A model generated the notes under the pieces. It saw nothing but the letters and a program-made list of their open reading frames with translations. It had not been told where the DNA came from and searched no databases. A DNA stretch of 64,000 nucleotides, taken from positions 20,018,816 through 20,082,815 of the forward strand of contig JAGGNK010009114.1 in the NCBI GenBank assembly GCA_017590115.1, written 5' to 3'. Both the position numbers and the translations under genes were made by a program. Source of the DNA: Montifringilla adamsi (Eukaryota > Chordata > Aves > Passeriformes > Passeridae). Shown one piece after another: positions 1 through 13,200 of this stretch (position 1 is the stretch's first letter; every line of letters starts with the position of its first letter).

Positions 1-865
1 CCACAACACAAACTGCCAAAAAAGCCCCTGTGTGGCCCACTGTAGATGGAGCAGCAAAGCACAGGTTAGCGTGTCACATATTCCTTCAGGAATGTCTCTA
101 TAGGCAAAATGAGACCTTTTTCATGTTCCATTCTGCATGTTATTAAAATGGCTCAAAATCCAAAACATTGCTTAAAAATGGTTTAAAAACAGTTTATAAA
201 TTAAGCCCTGCTCAGAGCTAGAAAATTCACCAGTCACCAATTCACCAAACTGCAGCTGGAGTTGAGTTTTATGTTCAGGTTTATAACTACTCTGATGGTC
301 TCTTAAGTGAGGTGGATCTTTGTAACTTCTGTTGATTAAGGATTCCACAAGCTCCATTTTGTGCTCCATGAGGGACAAATCCTTCTCTCCATCCTGCCTG
401 ACAGAGCAGCCTCATACTGAGCACTGTGGGAAGGACACACACAAACACACCTATCCACAAAAACTTTGTTCACAGCATTATCAGTCTTAAAATGTCTTGG
501 ATAAACATATTCAGAGCTTTAAGCAACCAGAGGTGTCTATCAAGAGTTTAGTTTATTAGAGAAGTGGGATGTTCAGACTTCGGAATCCTGTTGCTAAATG
601 AGTGTTGAGAAGCTCTTCAACAGTATAAAACCAACACATGCAGCACTCTTAGGAGAGCCATAGAGTGAATACTTTCCCTTTATATCTGCTCTGACAGTGC
701 CCTGTAATTTACTTGGCTGTTGACTGGAATACCTAGGTCAATTCTTTGTAAGGCAACTTGAGACCCAACACCCAAAATTATTCAGCAACCTTGAATTCAC
801 CTCTATGCAACAGTAACACCTAAACTTTCCCAAGAGAAGAACAATTCAGCTGTAAGAACACCTAC
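1..865. other. ESYT3 intron downstream of exon 18
   Basis: Non-coding sequence after the exon 18 donor. No piece of the expected C2C domain was recognised on the minus strand, so the next exon is presumed to lie past the left edge. A very small exon could have been missed. Confidence 0.6.
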
Positions 866-1299
866 TTATGAATGTCCAGATTGCTGCTACTTAATTCAAA
901 GCAGGAAGAAGGCAGGGACCCCAGTGAAGTGACACTGGGTGCCACCCTCATTTCCTGCAGGACAGGCAGTGTGGGCACGGCCGCTGCCCCGCTGGGCAAT
1001 GCTGATGGTGGGCCATGCTCTGGATTTTGCTTGCCCTCTGCTTCATCAAGGTCAGACACAATTTCACATGGTACAGGGGCTCCTGAACTGTCTTTAGCAT
1101 CCAGGTCTTCTCCACTGTCCTTTTTTGGCAGAGATTCAAGTGCTGCAGAGTCTTTGCTCATGGGAGGTACTTTTGAGACTTGTGGAGAGGAAAACTTCTG
1201 CTGGTTTCCAGCCTTCTCTATGACACGCACGGGACCTAGCTTCGAGGCATTGACACCAGCCTTGACTCTTTGTGGATCAGGTTCTTCAACATTTAGTGC
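866..1299 (-). CDS. ESYT3: ESYT3 coding exon 18 (C2B-C2C linker)
   Basis: Residues 560-703 plus two bases of 704; 434 bases, by far the longest exon here. Low-complexity linker rich in Ser, Pro, Glu, Asp and Lys, poorly conserved until VAPSVTSLGSLPSSCFELSS, which matches the SMSSLNSLASSCFDLA-type sequence before C2C in human. Donor GTAGGT at 865; reading on instead meets a stop at once. Confidence 0.9.
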
Positions 1300-4200
1300 C
1301 TAAAAATCACAAGGGAAGACAGTGAGTGCTGCTCCCACAGCACTGGGGTGAATGCCAGCATTACCACCCAGAAGGAAATTTCACCACAAAACTGTAACAG
1401 CAGGACTCTGCCATTAGAGATGAAAGGGGCCCCTGGGATTCACTGTGGTGTTCTCTCCTCTGAGCCTACTGTGTTTGTACTGAGCAGTGTATAAACACTG
1501 ATCCAGAGCATGGTGAGGAAACAACTCCTAAGCATCAGTGCTGATTTCCCCAGCTTACATTTTCTCAGTCCAGCTCTTTATTTTCATGAGAAAATTTTCA
1601 GCCATGGCACTGCACTAAGTTTTATGAAGCCTCAGGGACACCTCTCAACTCCACCATACACTCCTAATTTCACTAAAATACCTTGCCACACTTCTACTTT
1701 CTACTCAACTGTGAAGCAAAGCTGCCTTTCTTCATGCCCACCTTTCATCTCTTTTGCCTGGTTACAAATGGATGCTTCTGCAGGGGAAACTGAGTGAATA
1801 TGGGAAAGAACAACTCACCCGCAGTACAAGTTTCATCTTAATGAAGCTGTCTGAACTGGAATGGTCCAGCTGGAATCTCTGATCCAGAGTCATGTTTGGA
1901 TCCTTAAGTAAGTGGGAGAGACACACCACTGAAGTTCCCAGGGCACTATCCCGCTCCTTGTCTTTTATCTGGGGGATGGAAGAAAACAAAAGTTTTTATT
2001 AGCTGACAAACTGGGAAATGCACCACTGGGAATGCAAAAGCAAAGCAAGAAGGTATTTCAGACAGAAAACAAAATTAGCTTATTTGCTTCAGTATGGTAA
2101 CATCCAAATGGGTGATGCCATTATTTCAGGAGTGTAACAAGTTAGTGCATTTGGAGTAAAAATTCCATCTTTAACTATGCACAGAAAGAACTGCCTTAGC
2201 AGAAAAATCATGCCCTGAGATTTACTTGATTTTCCTTGCTCACTTTGGGGACAATGTCCTAAGCAGCTGAGATGGTTCTAAATCTTTACATGTATTTTAG
2301 GTAATAGTTTGTTTAGCCTATTTAACCTCAATACACCTTCCAAGTTCAACTCCTTTCTGTATCCAAGTGACCAGCCACAGAACTGGCTGGGGCTGCAATG
2401 CTGCTATTCCAAGACAGGGTTGCTTAACAAGCCAGAACACAGAGGTGAAGACGTAGGGCTCTGGTTGAGAATCATGAAGGCTGCAATTTCTGACAAAATA
2501 CTGATGTCTTTACTACACACAGACCTGTATGGAATGTCCTTTCCACTTTGCAGCCAGAAATATCCCACATTTTGAACTAAGATATTGCACATTACATGAT
2601 GCTCGAACAAAGGTAGATACCAAAAAAGGGAGATGCCACTGCCACCTAATACAGAATTGTCTGTGCAACATACGCTTCTTCCATCTTTCAGTAGGAGGAA
2701 CCCAGTATGTGACAATCCCACACAGAAACAACCAGCACTGAGCTCCATAGAAGAGGTTTCTTCCTACAGATGTGCAGTTGGTCTTCAAAGGAAAGGCTTT
2801 TCTCTCACCTCAATGTGGAGTGACTGGGAATGAGCACTGTGGACAAAGAAGGTGAAAGCCTGGCCCCACTTGGGATCTTTGCTGAAATTGCAGGTCTGCA
2901 ACAAGAACATGCATTCGCTTAGTCTCTGAGAAGCAAAGAATCCATGACATTGATCAGCAGAGAGGGCCATGGTGACCCTCAGTGATGCTACACCCCAGCT
3001 GTACAGAGGGAGTGGAAATTCCAGGTCAGAAGCATATGGAAGTGAAGTCTTTGGCACAAGTTCTTTGGGGCGTGGAAATGCCAAAGAACAAGTCTGGTGA
3101 GCTGCAGTTGGCCCCACCAGCACTGCCTGGACCAGCAGCCTGCCTCACCTGCAGCGAGGCACCGCTCCCTCCCTCCCACCTTCCCACCCAGGGAGAGCCA
3201 GAGCACTGCTTCCAGCCTGCAGCACTCTGAGCCAGCTCCCAAAGCTCCAGTGAGCTGGCAGGCAAGGGCAGGAAAGCTGGAGAGGCAGTTTCAGGGGTGC
3301 AGAACTTGTGGGAAGAGTAGGAGGGCACAGCCTCAGCACCATCCACTTCAAAGTGGAAAGAGCATGGAAAGCACACATGGGGACTGCGGCTGCTCTGTAA
3401 ACCAGCTGTCCCTGCCACGACAGGAGTGCTGGCAGCAAGTGGAAAGGAGCAGGGAAAGCATGGAAGCCTGACCTAGCTTAGGAGAGGCAGGTGATGTGGT
3501 AGGGAAAGGGAAAGCCACAAAAGGTAAAAATGCAAGTAGAACCCAATTTCTAGGTGGAGCAGGTGGAGGGAACAAAGGAAAAAAGGTGCCAGTCTCATAT
3601 GCCCGTGTGCAGCCAAAGGGATTCATTCTTATTTGCTGGGAGTCCAAAAGACCAAAGGGCTCATTCACATCCAGCTGCAGGATGGTGAACATGGCAGCTA
3701 CTGGGAGGCAGAGCTCAGCTGTTGCTCATACTCATGAGGCAAAAGCAATTTTTAAACAATGAAAAAGGAACTGGAAGGGAAGTGGAGGAGATGCAGCTCC
3801 ATCTTGTCAGGTTTAAAAACAAAACAAAAACAGGAAAGACTCTGAGGAAGGAATAAAAGCCAGCTTGATGCAAATGACACCCTGCTCTGAGAAACCATGA
3901 GCTGGATTGGAGACTTATAGAAATAGAGTGTTTGGGCCAACATGAACTCTTGGACACAGGCATGGAACTACACACGTGTACAGCAGCTGAACAGACACCG
4001 TCCACCACCACAACTTGGTGACACAGTGGTTCCACTCCCAGGCTCTGCACTATCACTACAAGTACAGCTCTTCACATCAGCTTCACAAGAACTCCTTTCC
4101 TTCCTAGGGGATACCTGGGGACAGTCACCCATAAGACGTAAAGCATCTAATGAAAGCAGAAGAATTAAACAGCCTCACCTTACTCTTCTGAGTCTTGTTC

Positions 4201-7200
4201 CCAACTGTGAGCAGGACAAAGGAGGAAGGTTCTCGTTCCATCTTCTGTAATTTAATGCAAGGAAGAAAGAAGAATGCAGAAAAAAACATTAAGAAATTTA
4301 TAGTTTTCAGGAAGCAATATCAAACCACTACTCTTACTTGAAGTAAGTTGCTGGAAAACTGACAGTATTTTCTCCTCTGAGGAGTGTAACACACAGGAAA
4401 GCCTCCAGCAATAACACAGCAGTCTTACTCTCCACCATCAAGAGTACACACTTAAGCCAAAGCTTTATGTATATAGGTTTCAACAGGTGAGCAGTTAAAA
4501 ATTTGTCAGAAGCTGGGAGGAAACAGAGAGGAGAGCTGAAGGCTCAGTGGGAAATCTTGATCTTTCCTGACTGAACCAGGACTTTCAGAATTGGTTTCCA
4601 AGGTTCAGGACTTGCTCCAAAGCAGCTGGAAGTGAGTCCTTGGCATCAAATAACAATTCCTGTCTGGAAGGAACAATACTGAACCTCTTGCACCTCTTTG
4701 CACTAATGCTATAGAAGTTAAGGCTGAGAATCTGGTCTTGGCACAACACTACATACAAAGTGCACATAGTGAGGTCCAGAATTAAGGATTATTTACTGTG
4801 ATGTGTATCACAGTGCTGATAACCCATCTAAATTGTAAAGATGCTATTCCAGGAGAGGAGCTACTTGGAGAGAATGGGAAGCTTTCTCCATAGCTCAGAG
4901 CTGTACTTGTGAGTAGCCTGTTCAAGAAAGAAGGGAGAAAGACATTCTTCCCTATACCTGCCATTTACATCACAGTAGCAAAATGCAGTATTTGGGGGAA
5001 AAAGTAAACAGAAGCTATGAGAGAGAAGGTATGAATGAGAGCCAAGGGGGGGAGGAATCTGGTGGTCAGGTCTCCAGTGGACAGGAAAATTACCACAAAT
5101 GAGCATATTCCTCCCCGCTCAATGTCAAGCTGGAACAGCTCAGCAAGGGAAGAAAGAGAAGCAGCAGCAGCAGCAAGGATATTATGACTTAGTCTGATGT
5201 CTGGAGGCACTCTTTTGCGTAAGAAAGAAAGACAACCACACACACAAGTAAACATTTCCATGTTGCATTCCCACTTTGGCCTCCTAGACTTTCACTGGGG
5301 TGGGCTTTGAATCACAATTTTGAACCCCTGCTCACTTAGATTTTGACAGTGGAGAGATTATTTCTTTTTAACCACTGCCAGTTTCAGTTCCTATAATCCA
5401 GAACCTTGTTTAGCAAGTGTGGGAGAAGAATATAAATTTTACCTTGAGGTACTTGTTATTTTTTATCTTCTTTGTTCCACATTCACCATTCGAATACTCA
5501 AAGTGGTTTTTCTGAATTGGTGAAAGAGTATTTTAAACAGTTAATTTGTTGTTTTTTAAACAAAGGAGGTTAGGAGTGAAGGCTGCTGCACGGGGCTTGT
5601 ACTTACGGGTAGGTTGAAGGCACTGTCCAAGTAGACAATCAGAATTGCTGTAGACAGACCCTTCTTATCCTGTAAAGGCAGGGAACAATAAAACAAATCA
5701 AAACACAAAGTAGTTATGGTCACCTACCATGGACAATGCAAAATAGCAAAATTCCAAGGGCAGCTTCTGAAGGCTGAGCAGCTCTCTGCCTTTCTCCTAA
5801 AACTTGCAATTTAGAGGAGCCCAAGTCAACACAGCATGACAGTTCAAAGCAGACCAGTAAGAAGATGTGTAACTCTTTTCAGTTCCCTGCCTTTAATGTT
5901 TGTCAGCCTCTCAGTGCAGAACTGGTTGGGTTCCCCACTGCAGCAAGACACCTAAAAACGTGTTCAACCACATACATCAACATGAATCCAGTGTCAGCAG
6001 AATGAAGCCTGGGAACAATTTTATTCACTTCAGTGGAATTCAAATGGTTTTGCTTGGTTATGAAGAAACAGCCTCTTTGGGAGACGGGCTTTATCCAAGC
6101 AATTCTGCTGGACAAACTACACACCATTTGGAAACATAGCCCTACCAAGCACCAGTGCTGGGTATTTGCCTATGACTAGTACAGATTATTTCAGGGGTCC
6201 AGAATCCTACACAAATCCTAGATGAAGAGGGAGGAAAAAAAATTGTGAAAGAAAAGAACCCCTGAGAAGGCACTTTGCAGTGAGTCAAACAAAGGTTTGC
6301 TAATTCAAGCAAAAAGAGCTGCCAGATTTGAGTTATTCCTGAATTACCAAGGGACCTGGGGCAAGCAAATGCCCTTCCTGCAGGAGCGGCAGGGAGGGAA
6401 TCACATCAAAACTTTGCCAGACAAAAATAAACTCCTGCAAGTCTGCCTGGGGTTTCTAATTTTACACACTCCTTTGTTGATGACAGGGATCAGAGCACCT
6501 GAATCCTTTAAGCAAATACACTCACCTCATGCAGCTTTTCTTGGTCGTTTACTAGTGAAAGCCACTCCAGTTTTAAATGCAAGTGTCCGCTTGTCGTCTT
6601 ACTTAAGGGGAACCACTACATGGAGATAACAAAGAGCAGCTTGAGAACTGACAGGCAGAGTAGCTTTCGTATATGTGGCGCACACTCTGAGGCTTACACA
6701 CAATAGACAACATGAATTTTACTCCAAGCACCTTAGCTTGCATTTTTGACACTTTAACTGTAGCACGTCCACCTACTTAGGTACAAGGCAGAAGAAAATT
6801 AAAATAAGATGCCCATGAACAGGCAAAGCATGTGGATATTTCCAACCAGCAGCAGCACAAGACAGGCACCCTGGCATTGTTTGTAAAGTGCTGGGTTGCA
6901 GGGTAAACCACAGTAAGGTCAGATAATTTCTTCCCTCAGCAAACAGCCTGCTTCACCAAACTTTATCTGCAGCTTGGTACAAAACATTTGGTACACACGG
7001 GACACAAAGTATCAACAAGATACCCCACTGCTGGCTCAGCATAACCTCAGGGCATTCTGAGGTTACCAGCCTGTTGTAAAAATTGTTGTAGTGGCTACTT
7101 TGGTATTGTCTTTCTGTGAAAACACCACAGTGCAAGTGTGCAAGGAAGCTTTAAGTACAAGAAACACTGAAGTAGCAGGTGAGAAGCACAAATGAGTGCA

Positions 7201-10200
7201 TGTAGGCATGCACCACCAGCCACATTTAGAAATAAGCTGAGATCTTTACCTCATCAACAGTTCTGTCATTCATTACATCCACTAGGCTTATCAGCAAGCT
7301 GAAAGAGAAAAGCAAACATTTCAATATTGAGGTATACAGCACAAACCACCAAAAAAGCCCACTCTCAAGTCCCACTCTCAAGAAGTTTCCAAATAAAAAC
7401 TTCTCCACATTACCTGCGTATGTGTATGCAGGAACACACCTGCACTCCTGAATTTTCCCCCTTGAAATATTTCCAAAACTAAAATAAATTTGAAGTAAAT
7501 CTCAACTAACTATGACTTCTAATGTCTTCCCAGGATTCCCACCCTGCAAGATGTAACCTTGTCCAACATTAGTTGCACTAGGAACTAACTAGGTGGTATT
7601 AATATCTGGGCAAAGGGAATCACTTTCAACAGTATTAAACTTCCAGTATGAGTAATTCAGATGTCCCACAGCAGAGGCTACTGGACCCTGATCAAAGGTC
7701 TTGTTAATTTACCTGCCCATAAAGTCATCTTTATCTGGATCTTCATCATACAAATCCACTTCTAAGTCCTGACCAGGCACTTCATGAACAACAAACTGGA
7801 GGAGAAAGAGGTATTGATTAAAAATAAAAAGCATTCACATACACATATTCAGGCTCAGGCTGTGGACAAGAACAAGACACTTGACAGGTGTCTAACACAT
7901 GAGGGACATTCCCTGTTCTTTTTTATGGTTAAATGCATAACAAATACAATTGATTATAGGTGAAAACGTTTCACATTGTTTGCTTGTTTTTGAGCTACAA
8001 GTTAAACCCCTCAAACTGGTATCCCTAATAAGCAGAGAGGAATCAATGCTAGAGCAGCCTGCAGCTGCACAGACTGATGCATTGATTGGTATTTAAAGCA
8101 GTGCTTTGCACCTCCTCCAAAAACCCACACATGTAAATCAGATCAACCTGAATGACATTTCAAGTTTACAATGTTAATTTGAACTTGGTTGAGGGACACA
8201 AATGCCTCAGCCAAGAAACAGGGAAGTCCACCTGCCTCAGTGCAGTCAGCTAAGAGAAGGTCCTGCAAGCACAGGGATGTAAATGGAATGGCTGTGTATC
8301 CTACAGATGGAAAGATCAAAAGGTTCAGTACCTCAAATGTCTCATTCCAAATGGGATTAAGATCTCTGGAGACTGTCTTGCTTCGATACTGCACGGTGCC
8401 CACGCGGAGGAGAGCGTACGGATCAGACTTCCCTCTGATGGCACCAAGGAAATTGTCTTTCTGGACAAGGTTTTCAGCTTCTAACAGATGAACTCTTATT
8501 ACTCCCTGAATAAAATAAGATAAAGAATTGGTCATGAAAATGCAATCTTTGGATAATTATAATATGCTGCCTCCAAAAACTGTTTATTTCAGGCAGCAAG
8601 GGTAGTCACCATGACAGTTCTGCAAAGACACATATTTTGATGCAGTACATTTCCAATGACAGCTGTAATAAAGCACTTCTTCCACCATTTGCTTAGAGGG
8701 GGGAAAAAAAGCCCCCTTAAAGAGATGTAAAATTCAATCTAGATAACTGTATAGGAAACATTATTTATTTTTAAATCAGAAATATACATATGGACACAGC
8801 ATTACAGCCACAGTCAAATAAAGTGTAAAGATCAACTCCCACTGACTGAAGGAGGAACTAAGCACTCACTGGCAGGTTCTTATTTTATTGCACAGGAACC
8901 ATTCCCTTTCAATTTAGTGATTCAAGTTTGCAACAGGGAGCATGCTTTTGTCACTCATTTATATTTATCCTCATTAGTAAGTGTATTGATATAGAAGACC
9001 TGGATATGTTGAGTACTTAGGAATTTTTTTTTCTGTAGCAAAGGTATGTCATCCTCCAAGTTCCCTATTTACACCTCTTCACAGCATTAGTAAAAATATT
9101 AAATAGCATGACATTTGCTGCTTATGTATTTATCCTCTCATTTGCATGTACCACAAATCTGCAGTTACAGACTAAAGGTTGAATTGGAAAATGAGCTCAG
9201 AGTACAAACAGACTCCTTATGACTTGCAGAGAGGGTAGGAACTCCCAGTGCCCATGTCTCTCCCTCCCAAATGATGAACTATCCAACACTGTTTTTATAT
9301 TTCAGAAATACTACCTACTGAAAGCCCACAGTTTAGGTTGAAAGAGCTGATGCAGCATCCAAAGACACTAAGCTTGGATGCATTCACATAGTGGCAGCTG
9401 CACACTCAGGTAGATAAACACTATGTCACTGAAAAAACAACTCACCTGGGGGATAGGGAACCTCAAGTGGGCAATGTTCATGTTCTTTTTCAGAGGCACT
9501 GTGATTCTGTTGGGTAGCACCAGCCGTGCAGCAATGAAGTCTTGAATTAGTGAGTCTGACATTACACTGCAGGTGGGGGAAAAAGGCAACCTCAATCTCC
9601 ACAATCAGTCACAACTCAAAACAGGCAAGCAAGCAGAGGAAATGGGCATTGCAAAGTGAGCAGTGTGGCCTAGCTCCCCCCACAGTATTGTCAAGAATTA
9701 GAACAGGACAGCCAGGGAAATGGTTGAGTCACCATCCCTGGAAGCATTTAAAAGACCTGTAAACGTGCTTAGGCACATAGTTCAGTGATGGGCTTGGCAG
9801 TATTAGGTTAATGGTTGGACTCAGTGATCTATAAAGATCTTTTCCAAAGTTTATGATTGTATGAAAGAGCTGCAGAGTGGCCACTCAACTTCAGTTTAGT
9901 GGTGCAGGTTTGCAATAGGAGCATCCCTGTTGCAGGGTGTGAATTTGGCTCACCATTGTAAATGATGAATGGGAGCTCAGGCTGTGTGAAATCTTCGTGC
10001 ACACACCCAAACATGTCAAACCCAAGTGCATTCTGGGTTTCCTTAGGAATGACACCAGAGATGGACAAGGGAGAAGGGAATCAGGAAATTTCAGCATCTC
10101 ACAGGGGCTCAAGGCCTCGAGCTAGTTTGTTTTTAGACTTAGAAATGGCCACAGCACACACTGCTGCCTACTCTTGGACACCTGCTGAGACCTTTTCACA

Positions 10201-13200
10201 AAATTGAAGCAGACAGAAACATTAAAAAAAAAAAAAAGCCAAGCTCATTTCTCAGATGAGGTTCTGGATCTTGGCAGATTTTGCACTAAGAAGGAAAATT
10301 TGAAGTAACTGGAGATCACATTGGCTGAATTGAGGACACTATCTTGGAGTTCAAGGAGCTTTCCAGCCTAATTACAACTTGCACATTTTTAGCTTTTCAG
10401 TTCAAATCTTTGCTTTACCGCTGCTCTTTTTGTATGGCAGGTACAAGAACTATATGGCTATCACAGATGTCCAAGTACTCTCCAGGTGATTAATGAAGGG
10501 ATTTCAACACACCACTACAACCTGGAGTGAGCAAAAAACAATATTAAGAGGAAAACCCAAGAGCACCAGTTATCTGAAAGACTCATCCTCTTGATAGATC
10601 TAATGCTTATAAGAGTATGACTGTGTAGCAAAATTGTCCCAATTCACAGAGGAGGCTGGATTCACACATAAAAAAACATAAGGAAAATCTTCTACTCCAC
10701 ATGGTAAACCAGGAACCTTGGTCAGGCTCTTGGCTTTCCTGTAAAAAAAAACCCCACAGGAATGTCACAGAATTGTCCCCTCTCTCAAGACTCAGGGTAC
10801 ACCCAACTAAACACAGCTTGTATGTGAGGACAGATGACTGCATCCAGTTTCTTTGCTATCTTAAGTGAGCCAAATTAATTTGACAGGGAGGGCTCTTGTT
10901 CAACCTGTACTTCAGCCCATTCATGGTCAGGCATGTTTTGCTCCCAGCTTTCATTGCACTGCTGAGGAACAAGCAAAGGTTTCTGTGTGCAAATCCCTGT
11001 GGGAGAGCCAGGCAGTAAAAATTTAGGACACCAAATTTGCACTTAATTATATGAGAGGCTGTAGGCTGGAACACCTACAGGCCTTCTCCACGCAAGGATT
11101 AGGGAAACCAAGTTAGAAAACAGATTAATTCCTCTGATAAAAACTGGAGCTCTCAGGCAAAACTGCAGGGCAAAAGGCCACTCAGGCCTCAAATTAAGAG
11201 AAAAAGGGAACTTCCTCTCATTCAACATCAAAAGCCTTCAGAGGATCTTTAATGCATGAACTGGCACCTAAAGTGGCCAGACTCTTCCTATGAGTCTGCA
11301 AACCATGAGCTGAAGGGAGCAGAGAGGAACAGAAGCGTCTGCATTTGCGGTGAAAGGGAGAAAGGCAATGGCTGTGTAACCCCATGTATTTTCCTCTTGT
11401 GCAACAGAATTTTCTCCTTACACTAAAAAACAAGGACAAACTGGACCCCCAATTGGTGAAACAGTTTGAAACAATACTGAAACCCACTAGGATTTTCATC
11501 CTTGCTGTACGAGTTCTGTGTATGTCATACTAACCCAAGAGGCAGTGGAGAAGAGCTACAGCTAAAGGGTGAGCAGACTACATAGAAAGAAAACTTTTCT
11601 GCTTATAAATCTGGTGCAGTTCTCTTTATCATGGATTGTCCTTGAGTTTTTCAGAGGGACTGCAACTCTCTGATACCTTGCCTTTTTACACTTCACTGTA
11701 AAGAAAAAAAAACAGTCTGCCAGTCTAAACCTGCTTCATCTACCTTTGCAAATAACTAGCACATGGGAAACAGAAGGGCTTGCTTTTTAGTTTATAAGTC
11801 ATTGTTGTTTGAGGGGTTTACTATTTCCATCCTAAATCTAATGAAGTGATTGAAACAGTTTAGAGAGAATATAAAAAGAACCCTCCTCAGGTTTTGCCAC
11901 AGCCAGATACAATGGGATGAACATCAGCACAACACCTTGCAGCCCAAGCTCTCAACAACAGCTTTGGTTGCTCAAGAACTACATCCCAACTTAAGTAATT
12001 TTTCAAATACTAAAGTAAAGCAAAGTAGACACTCACTTAATCCCTGGGACATCCAGAAGGTTGCTCATGCCTGCCCAGTTGATTTCCAAATGCTACAACA
12101 AGATAGGGGAGAAAATATTATACAGGTCTATTAAAATTTATTTTAAAATAAATGTAGAGTTTAGAAGGGAAATGCTTCCAGAACGAAGCCAGACGTCTAA
12201 AGTAAGGAAAATCTGCACCACCAATTGCATCTGTACATTAGAATCAACAGCTGGTATCAATTCCCTTATCTATTTTATCTGCCATCCTGAATTGAGGGTA
12301 TCACTGGAACTTAACCTGCAAGAAGAAGGAAAGTCATCATTCAGCCCTTAGCAATGGCCACTGGCACATGCCCTGGGGTCATGAGGGAAATTCAGCAATT
12401 CTATTAAGACTTTGAAGTTGTTTTCTCATCCTTTCACTTTAGGAGTTGGCCCATACCCTGAGGCAGAGGGATTTACAAATACCACCGGTTTCAGGAGTCT
12501 GTATTCCTATTCCTACAATAAACAAAAAGAGGTTCTTTCATGTGTTAAAATAATGCTGCTACATCTAAACACAAAAACACCTCATTCAAGATAAAAAATG
12601 TATGACTTTCATGAACTCAAGCAGAGCATAAACCACAAGCAAAGCTGTGTGCTGTAAGATAACTGCTTCTTACAAGACTAGAGGGTTTCTCATATTTTAT
12701 TAAACCACAATTGAGTACAAGGGACATGACCTTAAACAGGCAAGCTTTCAAAAGACAACATGAATGGTCTCCAAAATGACTGCATTTAAAATCTGTGAAT
12801 GGGAAGGTAGAGCAGCCAGAAACCTTGGAGAAACAGCTCCTGCGCTGCCACCATAAGACAGTCCTCCCATTCTTAGAGTGAAGCGAGTAACTGTTTAGGC
12901 ACTACTACAAAAGTATAGAGTGAATTGACACCCTCCCCGAATTCAAGGGGGACACTGAACAATTAGGAATTTGTCATTTAAGCACCTGAACTGTGAGGTA
13001 TCCACAGTTATGCAGTTTGGGTTATCAGTGATGGACAGCTCATGTCACTCACTGAAGACCAAGAAGTCTGCAGAGAGCAGCTCACTCCTGACTCACCGGT
13101 TTCTGCATGAAAAACAAGGTCACTGCTCCAACAAAGGGCGCATCGGTTAGGAGAGGTTCCAGGATCACCCGCAACGTCCCATATAACTGCAAACAGAGCA

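Noticed and set aside
872..1303. 143-codon plus-strand open frame
   Set aside because: Antisense shadow of ESYT3 exon 18, which has matching splice sites and family similarity.
8143..8331. Extension of the ESYT3 exon 9 frame past its donor
   Set aside because: The residues after ETFE are not C2-like, and the donor GTACTG with exon 10 restores the family sequence in phase.
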